Positions 8,825 to 18,856 of a stretch of 64,000 nucleotides of DNA are shown here, piece after piece (the stretch's first letter is position 1; each line of letters begins with the position of its first letter). The translations under genes were made by a program, and so were the position numbers. Below the pieces are notes generated by a model. The model worked only from the letters and a program-made list of their open reading frames with translations, did no database searches and had not been told where the DNA came from. Source of the DNA: Candidatus Dechloromonas phosphorivorans (GTDB lineage: Bacteria > Pseudomonadota > Gammaproteobacteria > Burkholderiales > Rhodocyclaceae). The DNA lies in NCBI GenBank assembly GCA_016714975.1, contig JADKBR010000003.1:370469-434468 (forward strand), given 5' to 3'.

Positions 8825-10893
8825 TGTCGATAATCGAGAAGCTGACCGGCTGGTTGCCGGGTCGCCGGACATCCCCTGAAGATCGCCTGGTTGCCGCGCT
8901 CGAAGCCTTTCGCGACCCGGCGGCCGATACGCTTGATCTGATTCGCCGGCTGGTTTCCGTATTGCGCCCGAGAAGCCGTCGCGATACCGGGGCGGGCGAG
9001 CGCTACGCGGCGATGCTGGCGCGCCTCGAGGCCGATGCCGAGCTGCTTTCGGCGTTTCGCGGCCACGTCGTGCATTTCATCGCCAGCCGCCGCCTGATTA
9101 CCTTCTTCACCGACAGCGGCATTCTGCCCGGCACCGGTTTCTTTTCCGAGTGGTGGCGCATTCTGGGTGACCGCCTGCTGCCGGAGGCGCCCGACGAGCG
9201 GCGACTGAAGGACTGTCTGCACGTCATTTTCGACCGGCCCGATGACTGGCGCTGGCAGGAACAGGTGCCGCCCGAACACTCGCGGCGGCTCTGGGCACTG
9301 CTAGCGTCTGCGGACGACTTGCGCAATCTCGACTGGCGCGGGATCCATGAACAGATTCTCGATGCGGTGCTGCTCCTCGCCCATCGCGTCAGCGGCCTCG
9401 GGGTCGAGGCGGAGCTGATGCGCGCTTCGCCCAGTTTCGGCGACGACCTGCCGTGTTTCGTGGCGCTGTCGGCCGAGGCACTGGATTTCGTCAACGCCTT
9501 GCGTGCCTCGCTCGATGATCCGTCCATCCCGGCCGACGACGGCAGCCAGTTGCTGGTCATCGTCGACCAGTGCGCAAGCACGCTGCAACGGGTCCGCAAG
9601 CGGGCGCTGACGGTCGGCACCAGCCTCCATCTCAGTTATTTGCTCGCGCGCAGCGAACAATGCCTGGAGCGGCTGCGCGAACTGGTTGCCATTCTGGCGG
9701 CCACCAATGCGTCGACCGCGCCCGGCACCGCCACCGCCACCGCAGCCTGGGCTGAGTTCGCGCATGACGCCTTCCTCGCCGAGAACCGCCGCAACAGCCT
9801 GGGAAATTACATGGCGCAGCTTTCGGGCCTGCTGGCGGTCAGGGTGACCGAAAACGCGGCACGTTCCGGCGAACACTACATCTGCGACACCGCCGGCGAC
9901 TACCGGCAGATGTGGCGTTCGGCGGCCGGGGCTGGCGTGCTGATCGCCGGCATGGCGTTGCTCAAGATCTTCGCGGCCGGCTTGCACGCGCCGCTGTTTG
10001 TCGAGGCCTTCCTGTTCAGCATGGTCTATGGTCTTGGCTTCGTCCTCATCTACCTGCTCGGCATGACCGTCGCCACCAAGCAGCCGGCGATGACCGCGCA
10101 GACGCTGGCCGGCCTCCTCGGCGAGGTCCGTCCGACCCGTCAGGCCGAACTCGACGGGCTGGTCGACGTCGTCGCCGCGGTCTGTCGCAGCCAGTTGGCG
10201 GCGATAGCCGGCAACGTCGTCATGGCGCTGCCCGTGGCCATCGCCATCGGCTTCTGGCTCGGCCAGCTCCAGGATTATCCGGTGATCCCGCTGGAGAAGG
10301 GCGCCCACCTGCTCGGCGACCTTGACCCGCTGAGCTGGGCGCTTCCGCATGCGGCGATCGCCGGCTTCTACCTGTTCCTGTCCGGACTGATCACCGGCTA
10401 TTTCGACAATCGCGCGGCCTACAGCAACCTGGCCATTCGCATTGCCCGACTGCGCTGGCTACGGCGACTGGCAGGCACGGCGCGGGCCGCCGGCATCGGC
10501 GCCTACATCCAGGACCACCTGGGCGGCATCATGGGCAACTTCCTGTTCGGTTGCATGCTCGGGTCGACCGGTGTCGTCGGCATCATCCTCGGCCTGCCGC
10601 TCGATATCCGGCATATTGCCTTCTCGTCGGCCAACCTCGGCTACGCGTTGATCGGATTTGACTTCGCTCTGCCGTTCAAGGCGATTCTCTGGGCGGCACT
10701 TGGCGTCGCGCTGATCGGGCTGACCAATCTGGGCGTCAGTTTTGCCCTGGCGCTGCGCACCGCGCTCGGCGCCCGTGGTGTTCGCTTCGAGCACTGGGGC
10801 GCGTTGCTCAAGGCGATCTGGGCGCGTTTCCGCAGCGCTCCGCGGAGTTTCGTACTGCCACCGCGGGGCGCTGCAACCGATGGTCACGGTTAA
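8824..10893 (+). CDS. 'Site-specific recombinase' Gcr family integral membrane protein
   Basis: 689 residues. It matches the SpecificRecomb (Gcr) family by its ENAARSGEHYICDT motif followed by the YRQMW segment. The family name comes from a neisserial report, but the sequence is a polytopic membrane protein: an N-terminal ~350-residue soluble helical region, then at least seven hydrophobic segments between residues ~375 and 660. It has no tyrosine- or serine-recombinase catalytic motif. Its true function is unknown. It is followed by tamA 9 bp on, suggesting co-transcription with the envelope-export genes. Confidence 0.7.
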   Translation: MSIIEKLTGWLPGRRTSPEDRLVAALEAFRDPAADTLDLIRRLVSVLRPRSRRDTGAGERYAAMLARLEADAELLSAFRGHVVHFIASRRLITFFTDSGILPGTGFFSEWWRILGDRLLPEAPDERRLKDCLHVIFDRPDDWRWQEQVPPEHSRRLWALLASADDLRNLDWRGIHEQILDAVLLLAHRVSGLGVEAELMRASPSFGDDLPCFVALSAEALDFVNALRASLDDPSIPADDGSQLLVIVDQCASTLQRVRKRALTVGTSLHLSYLLARSEQCLERLRELVAILAATNASTAPGTATATAAWAEFAHDAFLAENRRNSLGNYMAQLSGLLAVRVTENAARSGEHYICDTAGDYRQMWRSAAGAGVLIAGMALLKIFAAGLHAPLFVEAFLFSMVYGLGFVLIYLLGMTVATKQPAMTAQTLAGLLGEVRPTRQAELDGLVDVVAAVCRSQLAAIAGNVVMALPVAIAIGFWLGQLQDYPVIPLEKGAHLLGDLDPLSWALPHAAIAGFYLFLSGLITGYFDNRAAYSNLAIRIARLRWLRRLAGTARAAGIGAYIQDHLGGIMGNFLFGCMLGSTGVVGIILGLPLDIRHIAFSSANLGYALIGFDFALPFKAILWAALGVALIGLTNLGVSFALALRTALGARGVRFEHWGALLKAIWARFRSAPRSFVLPPRGAATDGHG

Positions 10894-10902
10894 AATAGTC
10901 GC

Positions 10903-12606
10903 GTGTCCGTCCTGTCCCGCGTCGTCCGACGCCTGCTCCCCCTTGTCCTGATCGTCCTTGCCCCGCTGGCGTCGGCGGGCGGCCCCGACGTGCGCGCGCC
11001 CGAGGAAATTGCCGACCTGCTGACGCCTTTCCTGCCCGATGAAACGGCGCCAGGGTCTGGCGGGCAGGCCAGAATGCAAAGGCTGATCGGCGAGATACTG
11101 TCCACCGAAGGCTATTTCTCGCCGCAAATCGAATTCGTGGAGGTCGATGGCAATTTGCGCATCGATGTCGACCCCGGCCCACGCACGCTGATCGCCGCTG
11201 TCGATGTTGCGGTCGACGGGCCGCTGGAGGCAAAAACGCGGCAGGAACTGATCGCCGGCTGGGGGCTTCCGGTCGGCCAGCCGTTTCGCCAGCAGGACTG
11301 GAACAACGCCAAGCAACAGATCCTCTCCAGCCTGCTGGCCGAAAACCATGCCGGCGCCCGCCTTGTGGACAGCGAGGCGGTGATTGACCCGGCAACCCGT
11401 GAAGCGCGCCTGATGGCGCGCTACGACAGCGGCCCGCCCTTCCGCTTCGGCGCGCTGCGGATCGAGGGGCTTGACCGCTACCCGGCATCGCTGGTCGAAC
11501 GCCATAACCTTACGGTCCGCCCGGGCGCGCCCTTTCGCGAGGCCGATCTCAATGCCTTGCAGACGGCACTGCAGTCTACGCCCCAGTTCAGGTCGGTTAT
11601 GGTCAGCATCGATCGTGACACGCCGCCGGATGCCGCGGGGGTCGTGACCGCGCCGGTCATCGTGCGCTTGAGCGAGCGTCCGGCGCACCGTCTGTCGTTC
11701 GGCGCCGGCGTCAGCTCCAACACCGGCTTCCGGGTCGAAACCAATTTTCAGACGGCCGATCTCTTCAGGCAGGCCTGGGAGCTCAATACGGGGCTGCGCA
11801 TCGAGCAGAAAAAGCAGACTGCCTACGCCGACGTTCTCTTCCCGCCCGATGCCGGGCAGCGGCGCAACAGTGTCGGCGCAATGGCGCAGGCCACCAATAT
11901 CGAGGGCTTGCGCACCGAGCGCGTCGCCGTCGGCGGCCAGCAGCTCTGGCGGCGGGACGAACTGGAATACCGCCTCTCGCTGACCTGGCAACTCGAGCGG
12001 CTGATGCCGGATGGCGCGCCCGAAAGCCTCAGCCGGGCCTTGGTCCCGAACCTCGCACTGGTCTGGCGCCGTCTCGACGATCCCTTCAACACGCGCGACG
12101 GCATCGTGCTGCAAGGCGAGATCGGCGCGGCGAGCAAGGCGCTGATGTCGGATCAGAACTTCGTTCGCCTGTACGGGCGCTATCAGCAGTTCTTTCCGGT
12201 CGGCCGGCTGGATACCCTGACCCTGCGCGGTGAAATCGGCTACACCATCGCCGAATCGCGCGACGGTATTCCGCAGGAGTATGTCTTCCGCACCGGCGGC
12301 ACCGGCACGGTGCGCGGCTACAGTTTTCAGAGCCTCGGTGTCAGCGAGGGCTCGGCCACTGTCGGCGGCCGCTACATGGCGACAGCCAGCGCCGAATACA
12401 CCCACTGGTTCGACGAACAATGGGGGATCGCCGCCTTCGTCGACGCCGGCAATGCCGTCGATAGCCTTAACGATGTCAGTCTTGCCGTCGGTTATGGCGT
12501 TGGCGGACGCTGGCGGACGCCGGCCGGGCCGATCGGCATCGATCTCGCCTACGGCCAGCGCAACCAGTCCTTCCAGGTGCACTTCTCGCTGGCGATTCCG
12601 TTCTGA
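10903..12606 (+). CDS. tamA: TamA, Omp85-family outer membrane assembly factor
   Basis: 567 residues with a GTG start. A signal peptide (basic VVRRLLPLVLIVLAPLASA, res 6-24) is followed by POTRA repeats (~res 35-260) and a C-terminal 16-stranded barrel. The Omp85 loop-6 motif is visible as VRGY within GGTGTVRGYSF (~res 465), and the barrel ends in an aromatic-rich strand FQVHFSLAIPF with terminal Phe. TamA sits in the outer membrane and works with TamB in inserting outer-membrane proteins and/or moving phospholipid. tamB begins two bases after this gene's stop. Confidence 0.93.
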   Translation: MSVLSRVVRRLLPLVLIVLAPLASAGGPDVRAPEEIADLLTPFLPDETAPGSGGQARMQRLIGEILSTEGYFSPQIEFVEVDGNLRIDVDPGPRTLIAAVDVAVDGPLEAKTRQELIAGWGLPVGQPFRQQDWNNAKQQILSSLLAENHAGARLVDSEAVIDPATREARLMARYDSGPPFRFGALRIEGLDRYPASLVERHNLTVRPGAPFREADLNALQTALQSTPQFRSVMVSIDRDTPPDAAGVVTAPVIVRLSERPAHRLSFGAGVSSNTGFRVETNFQTADLFRQAWELNTGLRIEQKKQTAYADVLFPPDAGQRRNSVGAMAQATNIEGLRTERVAVGGQQLWRRDELEYRLSLTWQLERLMPDGAPESLSRALVPNLALVWRRLDDPFNTRDGIVLQGEIGAASKALMSDQNFVRLYGRYQQFFPVGRLDTLTLRGEIGYTIAESRDGIPQEYVFRTGGTGTVRGYSFQSLGVSEGSATVGGRYMATASAEYTHWFDEQWGIAAFVDAGNAVDSLNDVSLAVGYGVGGRWRTPAGPIGIDLAYGQRNQSFQVHFSLAIPF

Positions 12607-12607
12607 C

Positions 12608-15600
12608 ATGAGGCGCCTTCTTCCCCTGCTTGCCACGACGATGCTGGTCGCCGCCACGGCGATCGGCGGCATCTGGCTGGCCTTCAGTGAAAGCGGGCTG
12701 GGTACGCTGGCCCGTCTCACCGCTTCGGCGAGCGGCGGCCGGCTGACCCTGGAACAGCCGTCAGGCCGGCTCCTCGGCCCCTTGGCATTTGCGCGCGTCA
12801 TCTGGAGCGAGCCGGGAACAGAAGTCGTCATCGAGCGCCTGCAGATCGACTGGTCGCCCGCCGCCTTGCTCGAAAGGCGGTTGTCCATCGCCGAACTGGC
12901 CGCCGCCCGGGTGGCAATCGAGATCGCCAGTTCAGACGAAGCAAGTACACCGCCGGCCAGCTTGCGCCTGCCGCTTGCGGTCGACGTCAAAAAGATAGCC
13001 ATTTCCCGTCTCGATTACGGAAAACTCTTCAGCGCCGGCGACTTGCAGGCCGCCTTTGTCAGCGATGGCGCGGATCACCGGCTGACCGCGGTGCGCGGCC
13101 AGTTCGGCAAGACTGCCATCAGCGGCGAGATGACGCTGGGCGCCGATGCGCCGTTGCCCGTGCAGGTCAGCGCGATGCTTGCCGGTCAGGTCGACGAACA
13201 GCCGGTGCGCCTGGTCGTGGATGCGGCCGGGCCGCTCGTACGCATTGTCTTGAAGGTTATGGCAGAGGAAGGATTGCGCGGCGACGGGCAGGTCACGCTG
13301 ACCCCCTTCGCCCGTCATTCATTTGCCGAGGCGCAACTCGCGCTGGCGGATGTCGATCCCGCTGCCTGGATTGCCGGCGCGCCTGCCGCCCGACTGACGC
13401 TGCGTGCGCAGATCAAGCCGGACGAGCGGCAGGATGGCGCGCTGGGCGGTGACTTCAATGTGGGCAACAGCATGGCCGGCCCGCTCGACCGCCAGCGGCT
13501 GCCGCTGGAAAGCCTGAGCGGCCGCTTCGACTGGGCGGACGACGGCGCCCGCCTCGCAGACCTCGTGGCCCGCCTGCCGGGTCAGGGCCGGCTGAACGGC
13601 AGCGGCAACTGGCGGAACGGCAGCCTTGCCCTCGATCTCGAAGCCAGCGCCCTCGATGCCGTGCAACTGGCGAGCGTGTTGCGGTCAACCCGTCTGAGCG
13701 GGTCGATTTCAGCCCGCATCGCAGCCGATGAGCAGCAATTGGCGGTCAGGCTTGGCGACACCCGCTTCGTGCTCGATGCCAAGGCCAGCCATGAGCATGG
13801 ACGGGTCAGTCTGTCACGTCTCGAACTGGCTGCCGGCGAGGCGCGGCTGACGGCACGCGGCGAACTGGATACCACGCAGGAAATGACCTTTTCGGTCGCT
13901 GGCGAACTGGGGCGCTTCGATCCGAGCCGCTTTGCGCGGGTGCCGGCGGCCATGCTCAACGGCACCCTTTCGGCCAGCGGCCGCCTGGGGCCCCGTCCCG
14001 TCGTCGAGGCGCAGTTTGTCCTGCGCGACAGTCGGCTCGCCGGCCAGCCGCTGACCGGGCGCGGCGATCTCGTCATCGACTGGCCGCGCATTCCGCGCGC
14101 CGACGTGCAACTGGCTGCCGGTCGGAACACGCTGACCGCGCGAGGTGCCTTCGGCCAGTCCGGCGACACCCTGCAGGTCGACATCGACGCCCCGGCGCTG
14201 GCGCCCTATGGGCTGGATGGCAGCCTCGCCGGCCATCTCCGGCTCGCCGGCACGCCGTCGCAGCCGACGCTGGCCGGCGAACTGGCGACGCCTTATCTTG
14301 GCCTGCCGGGCGTCGGGCGCATCAAGGAGGCCAGTCTGACGGCCGATCTCGGCAGCCTGCCGGACAGCCCGTTGAGGATCGATGCGCGGGTGGGGATGCT
14401 CGATGGTGCCGACCGGCCGGGTCTGATCAGGAAGCTTGACGTGCATGCCGAAGGCACACGCCGCCACCATCGTCTGCGGCTCGCGGGAGAAATTGCTGGC
14501 AGCGATGCCCTGAAGCTGGTCATCGAAGGGGGAGTTGTCGATGATGCCCGGGAGTTGCAGTGGTCGGGCCGCTTGCTGGAAGCCAGCCTGGTCGCCGCGG
14601 AGCGCTTCCGTTCGTTCGCGCTGACCCAGCCTGCGGCGATCACGCTGGCTACCGCAGCCTGGCGCGTCGGCCCGCTGGTCCTCGCGGGCGACGCCTGGCA
14701 ACTGCGCCTGCAAGCCGATTCCGGCGCGCAGCGCCTCCATGTTGACGTCAGCGGCCAAGGTTCGCGCCTGGGCAACATCACCGGCCAGTTGGAGGCGACG
14801 ATGCTGGATGCCTGGACGCTCAACCGGCGGGCCGCCTGGCAGGGCTCGCTGCGCGGCGAAATACCCGATCTTGGCTGGGTCGCCGAGTTGCTGGGTAAAG
14901 CCTGGAGGAGCGGTGGCCGTTTCAACGGCGAGCTGAAGCTGGGCGGTACCCCCGAACATCCGCTGGCGTCGGGGCAATTCCGCGGCGAGGAACTGGTGCT
15001 GACGCTGCCGGAACAGGGAATGCGCCTGACCAACGGGGTGCTCGATGCACGGCTCGACGACAACCTGCTGCGCGTCAGCCAACTGGCTTTCGACAGCCCG
15101 CTGCAGCCGGCGCCACCTACCCTGCAAAGAGAGGCCGCCGACGTGCTGGCGGAGAAAGCGGCGCGCCCCGGACGCCTTGAGATTGCCGGTCAAATGCGCG
15201 TCGACCCTGGGGCCAGCAGTAGTATCTATGGTCGTGCCAGTGACGGCGCCACGCTCGATCTGCGTCTGGATCGCGTCGGCGTTTACCAGCTCCCCGGTCA
15301 GTGGATGCTGCTCTCCGGGGATGGCAACATTTCCCTGATCAAGGACGCGCTGCGGGTTCGCGGGCGCCTGGCGGTCGATGCCGCCTTCTGGCAGATGGCG
15401 CCGATGGGCGCCCCGCGGCTCTCCGACGACGTCGTCGTCAAGACCGCCGACGGCGCGCCGGCGCCGACCGGATTCCGGCCACGGCTCGATCTCGACGTGG
15501 AGACCGATCTAGCCAGGAACTTCCACTTCCGCGGCCTCGGCCTCGAAGCCCGTCTTGCCGGCAGTGTCCGCCTGCGTGCCGAGGGCCGCGACCTGCCACG

Positions 15601-16291
15601 GGCCAGCGGCAGGATACGCACGCAGGGCGGGCGCTACGATGCCTTCGGCCAGCAACTCGAAATCGAGCGTGGCATCCTGACCTTCCAGGGCTTGCTCGAC
15701 AATCCGGCGATCGACGCGCTGGCGGTCCGCCGCGGGCTGGCGGTGGAAGCCGGCGTCCAGATCACAGGGACGGCGCAGCGGCCGATCGTCCGGCTGGTTT
15801 CCGACCCCGATGTGCCGGATGTCGAAAAACTGAGCTGGCTGGTCCTCGGCCACGGCCCGGAGCAGGGTGGGGCCGGTGCCGCCGGGCTCCTGCTGTCGGC
15901 GGCCGGCAGTCTGTTCGGCAACGACTCGGGCGGCCTCATGCGGCAGATCAAGCAAGGCTTCGGCATTGACGAGTTCAGCGTGCGCCAGGGGGGGATCGGC
16001 GACAGCGGCGGTCGGCAGATGAGAAGTCGCGTAGTCGGCGGCAGCTTCGACACGGCGTCGGGCACCGGCGATCAGATAGTCAGCGTCGGCCGGCGCTTGT
16101 CGAGGAATGTGCTGCTTTCCTACGACCAGGCGCTGGGTCGCGCGGGCAGCGTGGTCAAGCTGACCGTCAGCCTCAATCGCCAAGTGTCGCTGGTCGCTCG
16201 AGCCGGCACCGACAACGCCCTGGACATGCTCTACACGATCACTTTCGGCGGGCCGGCGTCACGCGAGAAGAGGGACGACTCACCCAGGTAG
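12608..16291 (+). CDS. tamB: TamB, translocation/assembly module inner-membrane component
   Basis: 1227 residues, family length. An N-terminal signal anchor (RRLLPLLATTMLVAATAI) is followed by a very long repetitive beta-rich region of the AsmA-like/bridge-type lipid-transport fold. The conserved DUF490 C-terminal domain contains GGRYDAFGQQLEIERG, then LSWLVLGHG and the final SYDQALGRAGSVVKLTVSLNR block. It spans the periplasm and contacts TamA. The ATG at 12608 overlaps nothing and directly follows the tamA stop. Its last 12 bases overlap tail-to-tail with the mechanosensitive channel gene. Confidence 0.93.
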   Translation: MRRLLPLLATTMLVAATAIGGIWLAFSESGLGTLARLTASASGGRLTLEQPSGRLLGPLAFARVIWSEPGTEVVIERLQIDWSPAALLERRLSIAELAAARVAIEIASSDEASTPPASLRLPLAVDVKKIAISRLDYGKLFSAGDLQAAFVSDGADHRLTAVRGQFGKTAISGEMTLGADAPLPVQVSAMLAGQVDEQPVRLVVDAAGPLVRIVLKVMAEEGLRGDGQVTLTPFARHSFAEAQLALADVDPAAWIAGAPAARLTLRAQIKPDERQDGALGGDFNVGNSMAGPLDRQRLPLESLSGRFDWADDGARLADLVARLPGQGRLNGSGNWRNGSLALDLEASALDAVQLASVLRSTRLSGSISARIAADEQQLAVRLGDTRFVLDAKASHEHGRVSLSRLELAAGEARLTARGELDTTQEMTFSVAGELGRFDPSRFARVPAAMLNGTLSASGRLGPRPVVEAQFVLRDSRLAGQPLTGRGDLVIDWPRIPRADVQLAAGRNTLTARGAFGQSGDTLQVDIDAPALAPYGLDGSLAGHLRLAGTPSQPTLAGELATPYLGLPGVGRIKEASLTADLGSLPDSPLRIDARVGMLDGADRPGLIRKLDVHAEGTRRHHRLRLAGEIAGSDALKLVIEGGVVDDARELQWSGRLLEASLVAAERFRSFALTQPAAITLATAAWRVGPLVLAGDAWQLRLQADSGAQRLHVDVSGQGSRLGNITGQLEATMLDAWTLNRRAAWQGSLRGEIPDLGWVAELLGKAWRSGGRFNGELKLGGTPEHPLASGQFRGEELVLTLPEQGMRLTNGVLDARLDDNLLRVSQLAFDSPLQPAPPTLQREAADVLAEKAARPGRLEIAGQMRVDPGASSSIYGRASDGATLDLRLDRVGVYQLPGQWMLLSGDGNISLIKDALRVRGRLAVDAAFWQMAPMGAPRLSDDVVVKTADGAPAPTGFRPRLDLDVETDLARNFHFRGLGLEARLAGSVRLRAEGRDLPRASGRIRTQGGRYDAFGQQLEIERGILTFQGLLDNPAIDALAVRRGLAVEAGVQITGTAQRPIVRLVSDPDVPDVEKLSWLVLGHGPEQGGAGAAGLLLSAAGSLFGNDSGGLMRQIKQGFGIDEFSVRQGGIGDSGGRQMRSRVVGGSFDTASGTGDQIVSVGRRLSRNVLLSYDQALGRAGSVVKLTVSLNRQVSLVARAGTDNALDMLYTITFGGPASREKRDDSPR

Positions 16292-18706
16292 CGGTTCCGT
16301 GTCGGTCTCAGGCCCCGCGTCGGACGCCGGCATCACACGTACCGGCACCGCCTCCGCGACATTGAGGTGTACATCGCGCTGCGGGAAGGGGATCGAAATC
16401 CCGGCCGCCGCCAGGCGTTTTTCCATCATGAAGCGCAGGTCGCTGTCGACGCGGCGTCCCGACATGTTCGGGCCCAGTTCGACCCAGAAGACCAGAGCCA
16501 TCAACAGCGCGTTGTCGGCGAAATCGTCGAGAAAAACTTCGGGCGCCGGGTCCTTGAGGATCTGTCCGTGTTCCTCGGCGCAGCCGATGATGACCTCGGC
16601 AGCCTTGCGCACCGGCGACCCGTAGGCGATGCCGATGCGGATTTCGCGGCGGATGCGCGAATTCGAGTACGTCCAGTTGACGACCTGGTTCTCCAGGAAC
16701 GCGGAATTCGGCACCAGCGCCTCGACCCCGTCGAAGCTGCGCACCGTCGAGGCGCGCAAATCGACTGCGGTGACGTGCCCGGTCGTGCCGCCGATGGCGA
16801 CGATGTCGCCGACGCGGATCTTGCGCTCGAAGAGAATGATGATGCCGCTGATGACATTCTTGATGATCGTTTGGGTACCGAAGCCGACGCCGATGGCCAG
16901 CGCGCCGCCCATGAAAGCGAAGACGGTCAATGGAATGCGCGCCAGATTGAGGACCAGGACAATCAGGACGACGGACACGGCGATCATGATCCAGCGGCGG
17001 GTGACGCTGGCCAGTTGCTCGTCGACCGCGAAGCGCGTCACCAGAATGCGCTCCAGTCGGCGCGAGAGCCTGGAGCATACCCAGTAGGCGAAAACGTAAA
17101 GGAGCAGGACGCCGATGCTCTTGCCGACGGTCACTCCATAGGCGGTCGTCACCGTCTTGCCTTCGACGACCGTCGAATCCTCGACGGCAAACAGCTCGAA
17201 ATTCCAGACCTGCTTCAGCATTTCAACGGCGCGCGCGGCGGCGAGCTTCCAGTCGCGCGGCGCGCCGGCCTCGCCGGAAAACCCGAAGTCGCCGAGCCAG
17301 CGCGCCAGCACCCGATTGAGCCGCTCGCCGGCCAGTTCGACACGCTGGAGCCCCTGCAAACGCTGCTTGAGTGTCTCGAGTATGGCCGACTCGCGGGCCG
17401 TCGCCTCCACGTCGAGCAAGGCGTCCTTCAGGCGCATCTCCTGTTGGTCGATCGCTGCCTGTGCTGCTGACGCGAGTTCCCGGACGAGCGGCGCCTTGGC
17501 ATCGACTTCGGTCTTGATCGCGCTGAGCGCGGCGAGCGCGGATGCCCTCGCCGCCGCGTCGTCGTCATTGAGGGCGGTGTAACGATGCGTCCAGCCGTCG
17601 ATGCCATATTGGACGACCGTCTGCATCCAGTTCAGCGCCATCATCTCGACGCGGTCGGTTTCAAGGGTCTCGTCGAACAGCTTCAACTGCCGGTTGGCAG
17701 TGACATCTTCTCCCTTGGCGGCAAGCGATTTGGCCAGCTGCTCGCGCTCGGCCAGGCGTCGCGTGTTGGCGGCAACCCGACGATCGAGTTCCGTGGCCAG
17801 CTTGCCCAGGGTGGCGCGCAGCGTCGCCTGTCGCTCCTCGAAGTCGACCTTGTCCAGCTTCTGCTGCGGCAGCACGCGCGCAACCAGGCTCTCGGTTTCC
17901 TTGGTGAAGAGTTCCAGGGCCTGGATCTCGTCCTGTACGCCTTGCAGCCCGATGCCGAGATTGGTCACTTCAGCCTCGGTCAGTTGCAGCCGCAGCGCGG
18001 CTATCTCCCGGGCTTTCCGCGCCTTTTCCCTGTCCGGCTCGCCCTTGGCCCGGGCCAACTGGTCTTCAGCGAGGCGCAGCGCTTCGCCGGCGCGCCGCTG
18101 TGCCTCGATCAGCGACTGCTTCTGGCTTTCCAGGACCCGCTTGCCCGACGTCCGGTGCCTCAGGCGGTCGCGCATCTGATCGAGTTCGTCGCGTAGCGCA
18201 TCGATACGGGTCGCCGAGTAGGGCGGCGGACCGGCAAACACGGCGATCTGCTCCGACCTGTCCTGCAGTTTCGGTGCGGAATTCCGGAGGCTGTCGGCTT
18301 CGTCAATCAAGTTGAGTCGTTCGCCATAGGCGGCAACCAGGCGATCGAGGAGGCGCTGCTGCTCGGTGGTCGGGAGTTGCTCGGCGTCCGGCGCCGCACC
18401 GCTTTCGATCCGTCCGGCTTCCTGCAGGCGCCGCGCCTCGGCCAGATGCTTCTCCGCCTCGGCCCTGGGGTCGACCGCGGCAGGCGCTTCCGCTGGCTTG
18501 ACCGCCTCGCTCTTGGGCTTTGCCGAAAGCAGGTTGGGTATCTGCGCCTGACCCGGGCCGGCAAGGAGCAGCAGCGCCAGGGCGGCAACGCGAGCGATCT
18601 TGTTGGGGCAGCAGGCGGTAGAGTGGGGAATCACGGGTATGGTCAGTCTTGTCGGGTTGTCCAAATTTTTGCTCGCATTCAAGGCGCCCCGGCCGGCTCC
18701 GGACAC
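16280..18706 (-). CDS. Large MscS-family mechanosensitive channel (MscK-like)
   Basis: Up to 808 residues. A secretion signal (ALALLLLAGPGQAQ) is followed by a long coiled-coil periplasmic region (~res 60-420) and several membrane segments. The MscS pore/beta core follows: MGGALAIGVGFGTQ, then FERKIRVGDIVAIGG, VRSFDGVEALVPN and the QVVNWTYSN block. Such channels release solutes on hypo-osmotic shock. A GTG just upstream of the signal peptide (about position 18634) gives a more typical start than the first GTG at 18706. The gene is convergent with tamB, with a 12-bp overlap. Confidence 0.87.
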   Translation of the reverse strand: MSGAGRGALNASKNLDNPTRLTIPVIPHSTACCPNKIARVAALALLLLAGPGQAQIPNLLSAKPKSEAVKPAEAPAAVDPRAEAEKHLAEARRLQEAGRIESGAAPDAEQLPTTEQQRLLDRLVAAYGERLNLIDEADSLRNSAPKLQDRSEQIAVFAGPPPYSATRIDALRDELDQMRDRLRHRTSGKRVLESQKQSLIEAQRRAGEALRLAEDQLARAKGEPDREKARKAREIAALRLQLTEAEVTNLGIGLQGVQDEIQALELFTKETESLVARVLPQQKLDKVDFEERQATLRATLGKLATELDRRVAANTRRLAEREQLAKSLAAKGEDVTANRQLKLFDETLETDRVEMMALNWMQTVVQYGIDGWTHRYTALNDDDAAARASALAALSAIKTEVDAKAPLVRELASAAQAAIDQQEMRLKDALLDVEATARESAILETLKQRLQGLQRVELAGERLNRVLARWLGDFGFSGEAGAPRDWKLAAARAVEMLKQVWNFELFAVEDSTVVEGKTVTTAYGVTVGKSIGVLLLYVFAYWVCSRLSRRLERILVTRFAVDEQLASVTRRWIMIAVSVVLIVLVLNLARIPLTVFAFMGGALAIGVGFGTQTIIKNVISGIIILFERKIRVGDIVAIGGTTGHVTAVDLRASTVRSFDGVEALVPNSAFLENQVVNWTYSNSRIRREIRIGIAYGSPVRKAAEVIIGCAEEHGQILKDPAPEVFLDDFADNALLMALVFWVELGPNMSGRRVDSDLRFMMEKRLAAAGISIPFPQRDVHLNVAEAVPVRVMPASDAGPETDTEPLPG

Positions 18707-18856
18707 GGCGCGTAACGGGAGTGCCTGACGGCACTGCGGATATTCGACCCGCCAAGCTTCGCGGGTGGGCTATCGCCGGCGCCAGGTCGACCTGTAAGCA
18801 TCAATCCGACTGAACGGGCCAGCCTCCGCCGACCACCAGCGGTTCAAGCCGGACTT

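Noticed and set aside
10459..13002. 847-codon open frame on the minus strand opposite gcr/tamA/tamB
   Set aside because: Low-complexity Arg/Ala/Gly translation with no domain, fully antisense to well-supported tamA; an artefact of GC-rich third positions.
13814..15193. 459-codon minus-strand frame inside tamB
   Set aside because: Shadow of the tamB codon pattern; no motif and no ribosome-binding site.
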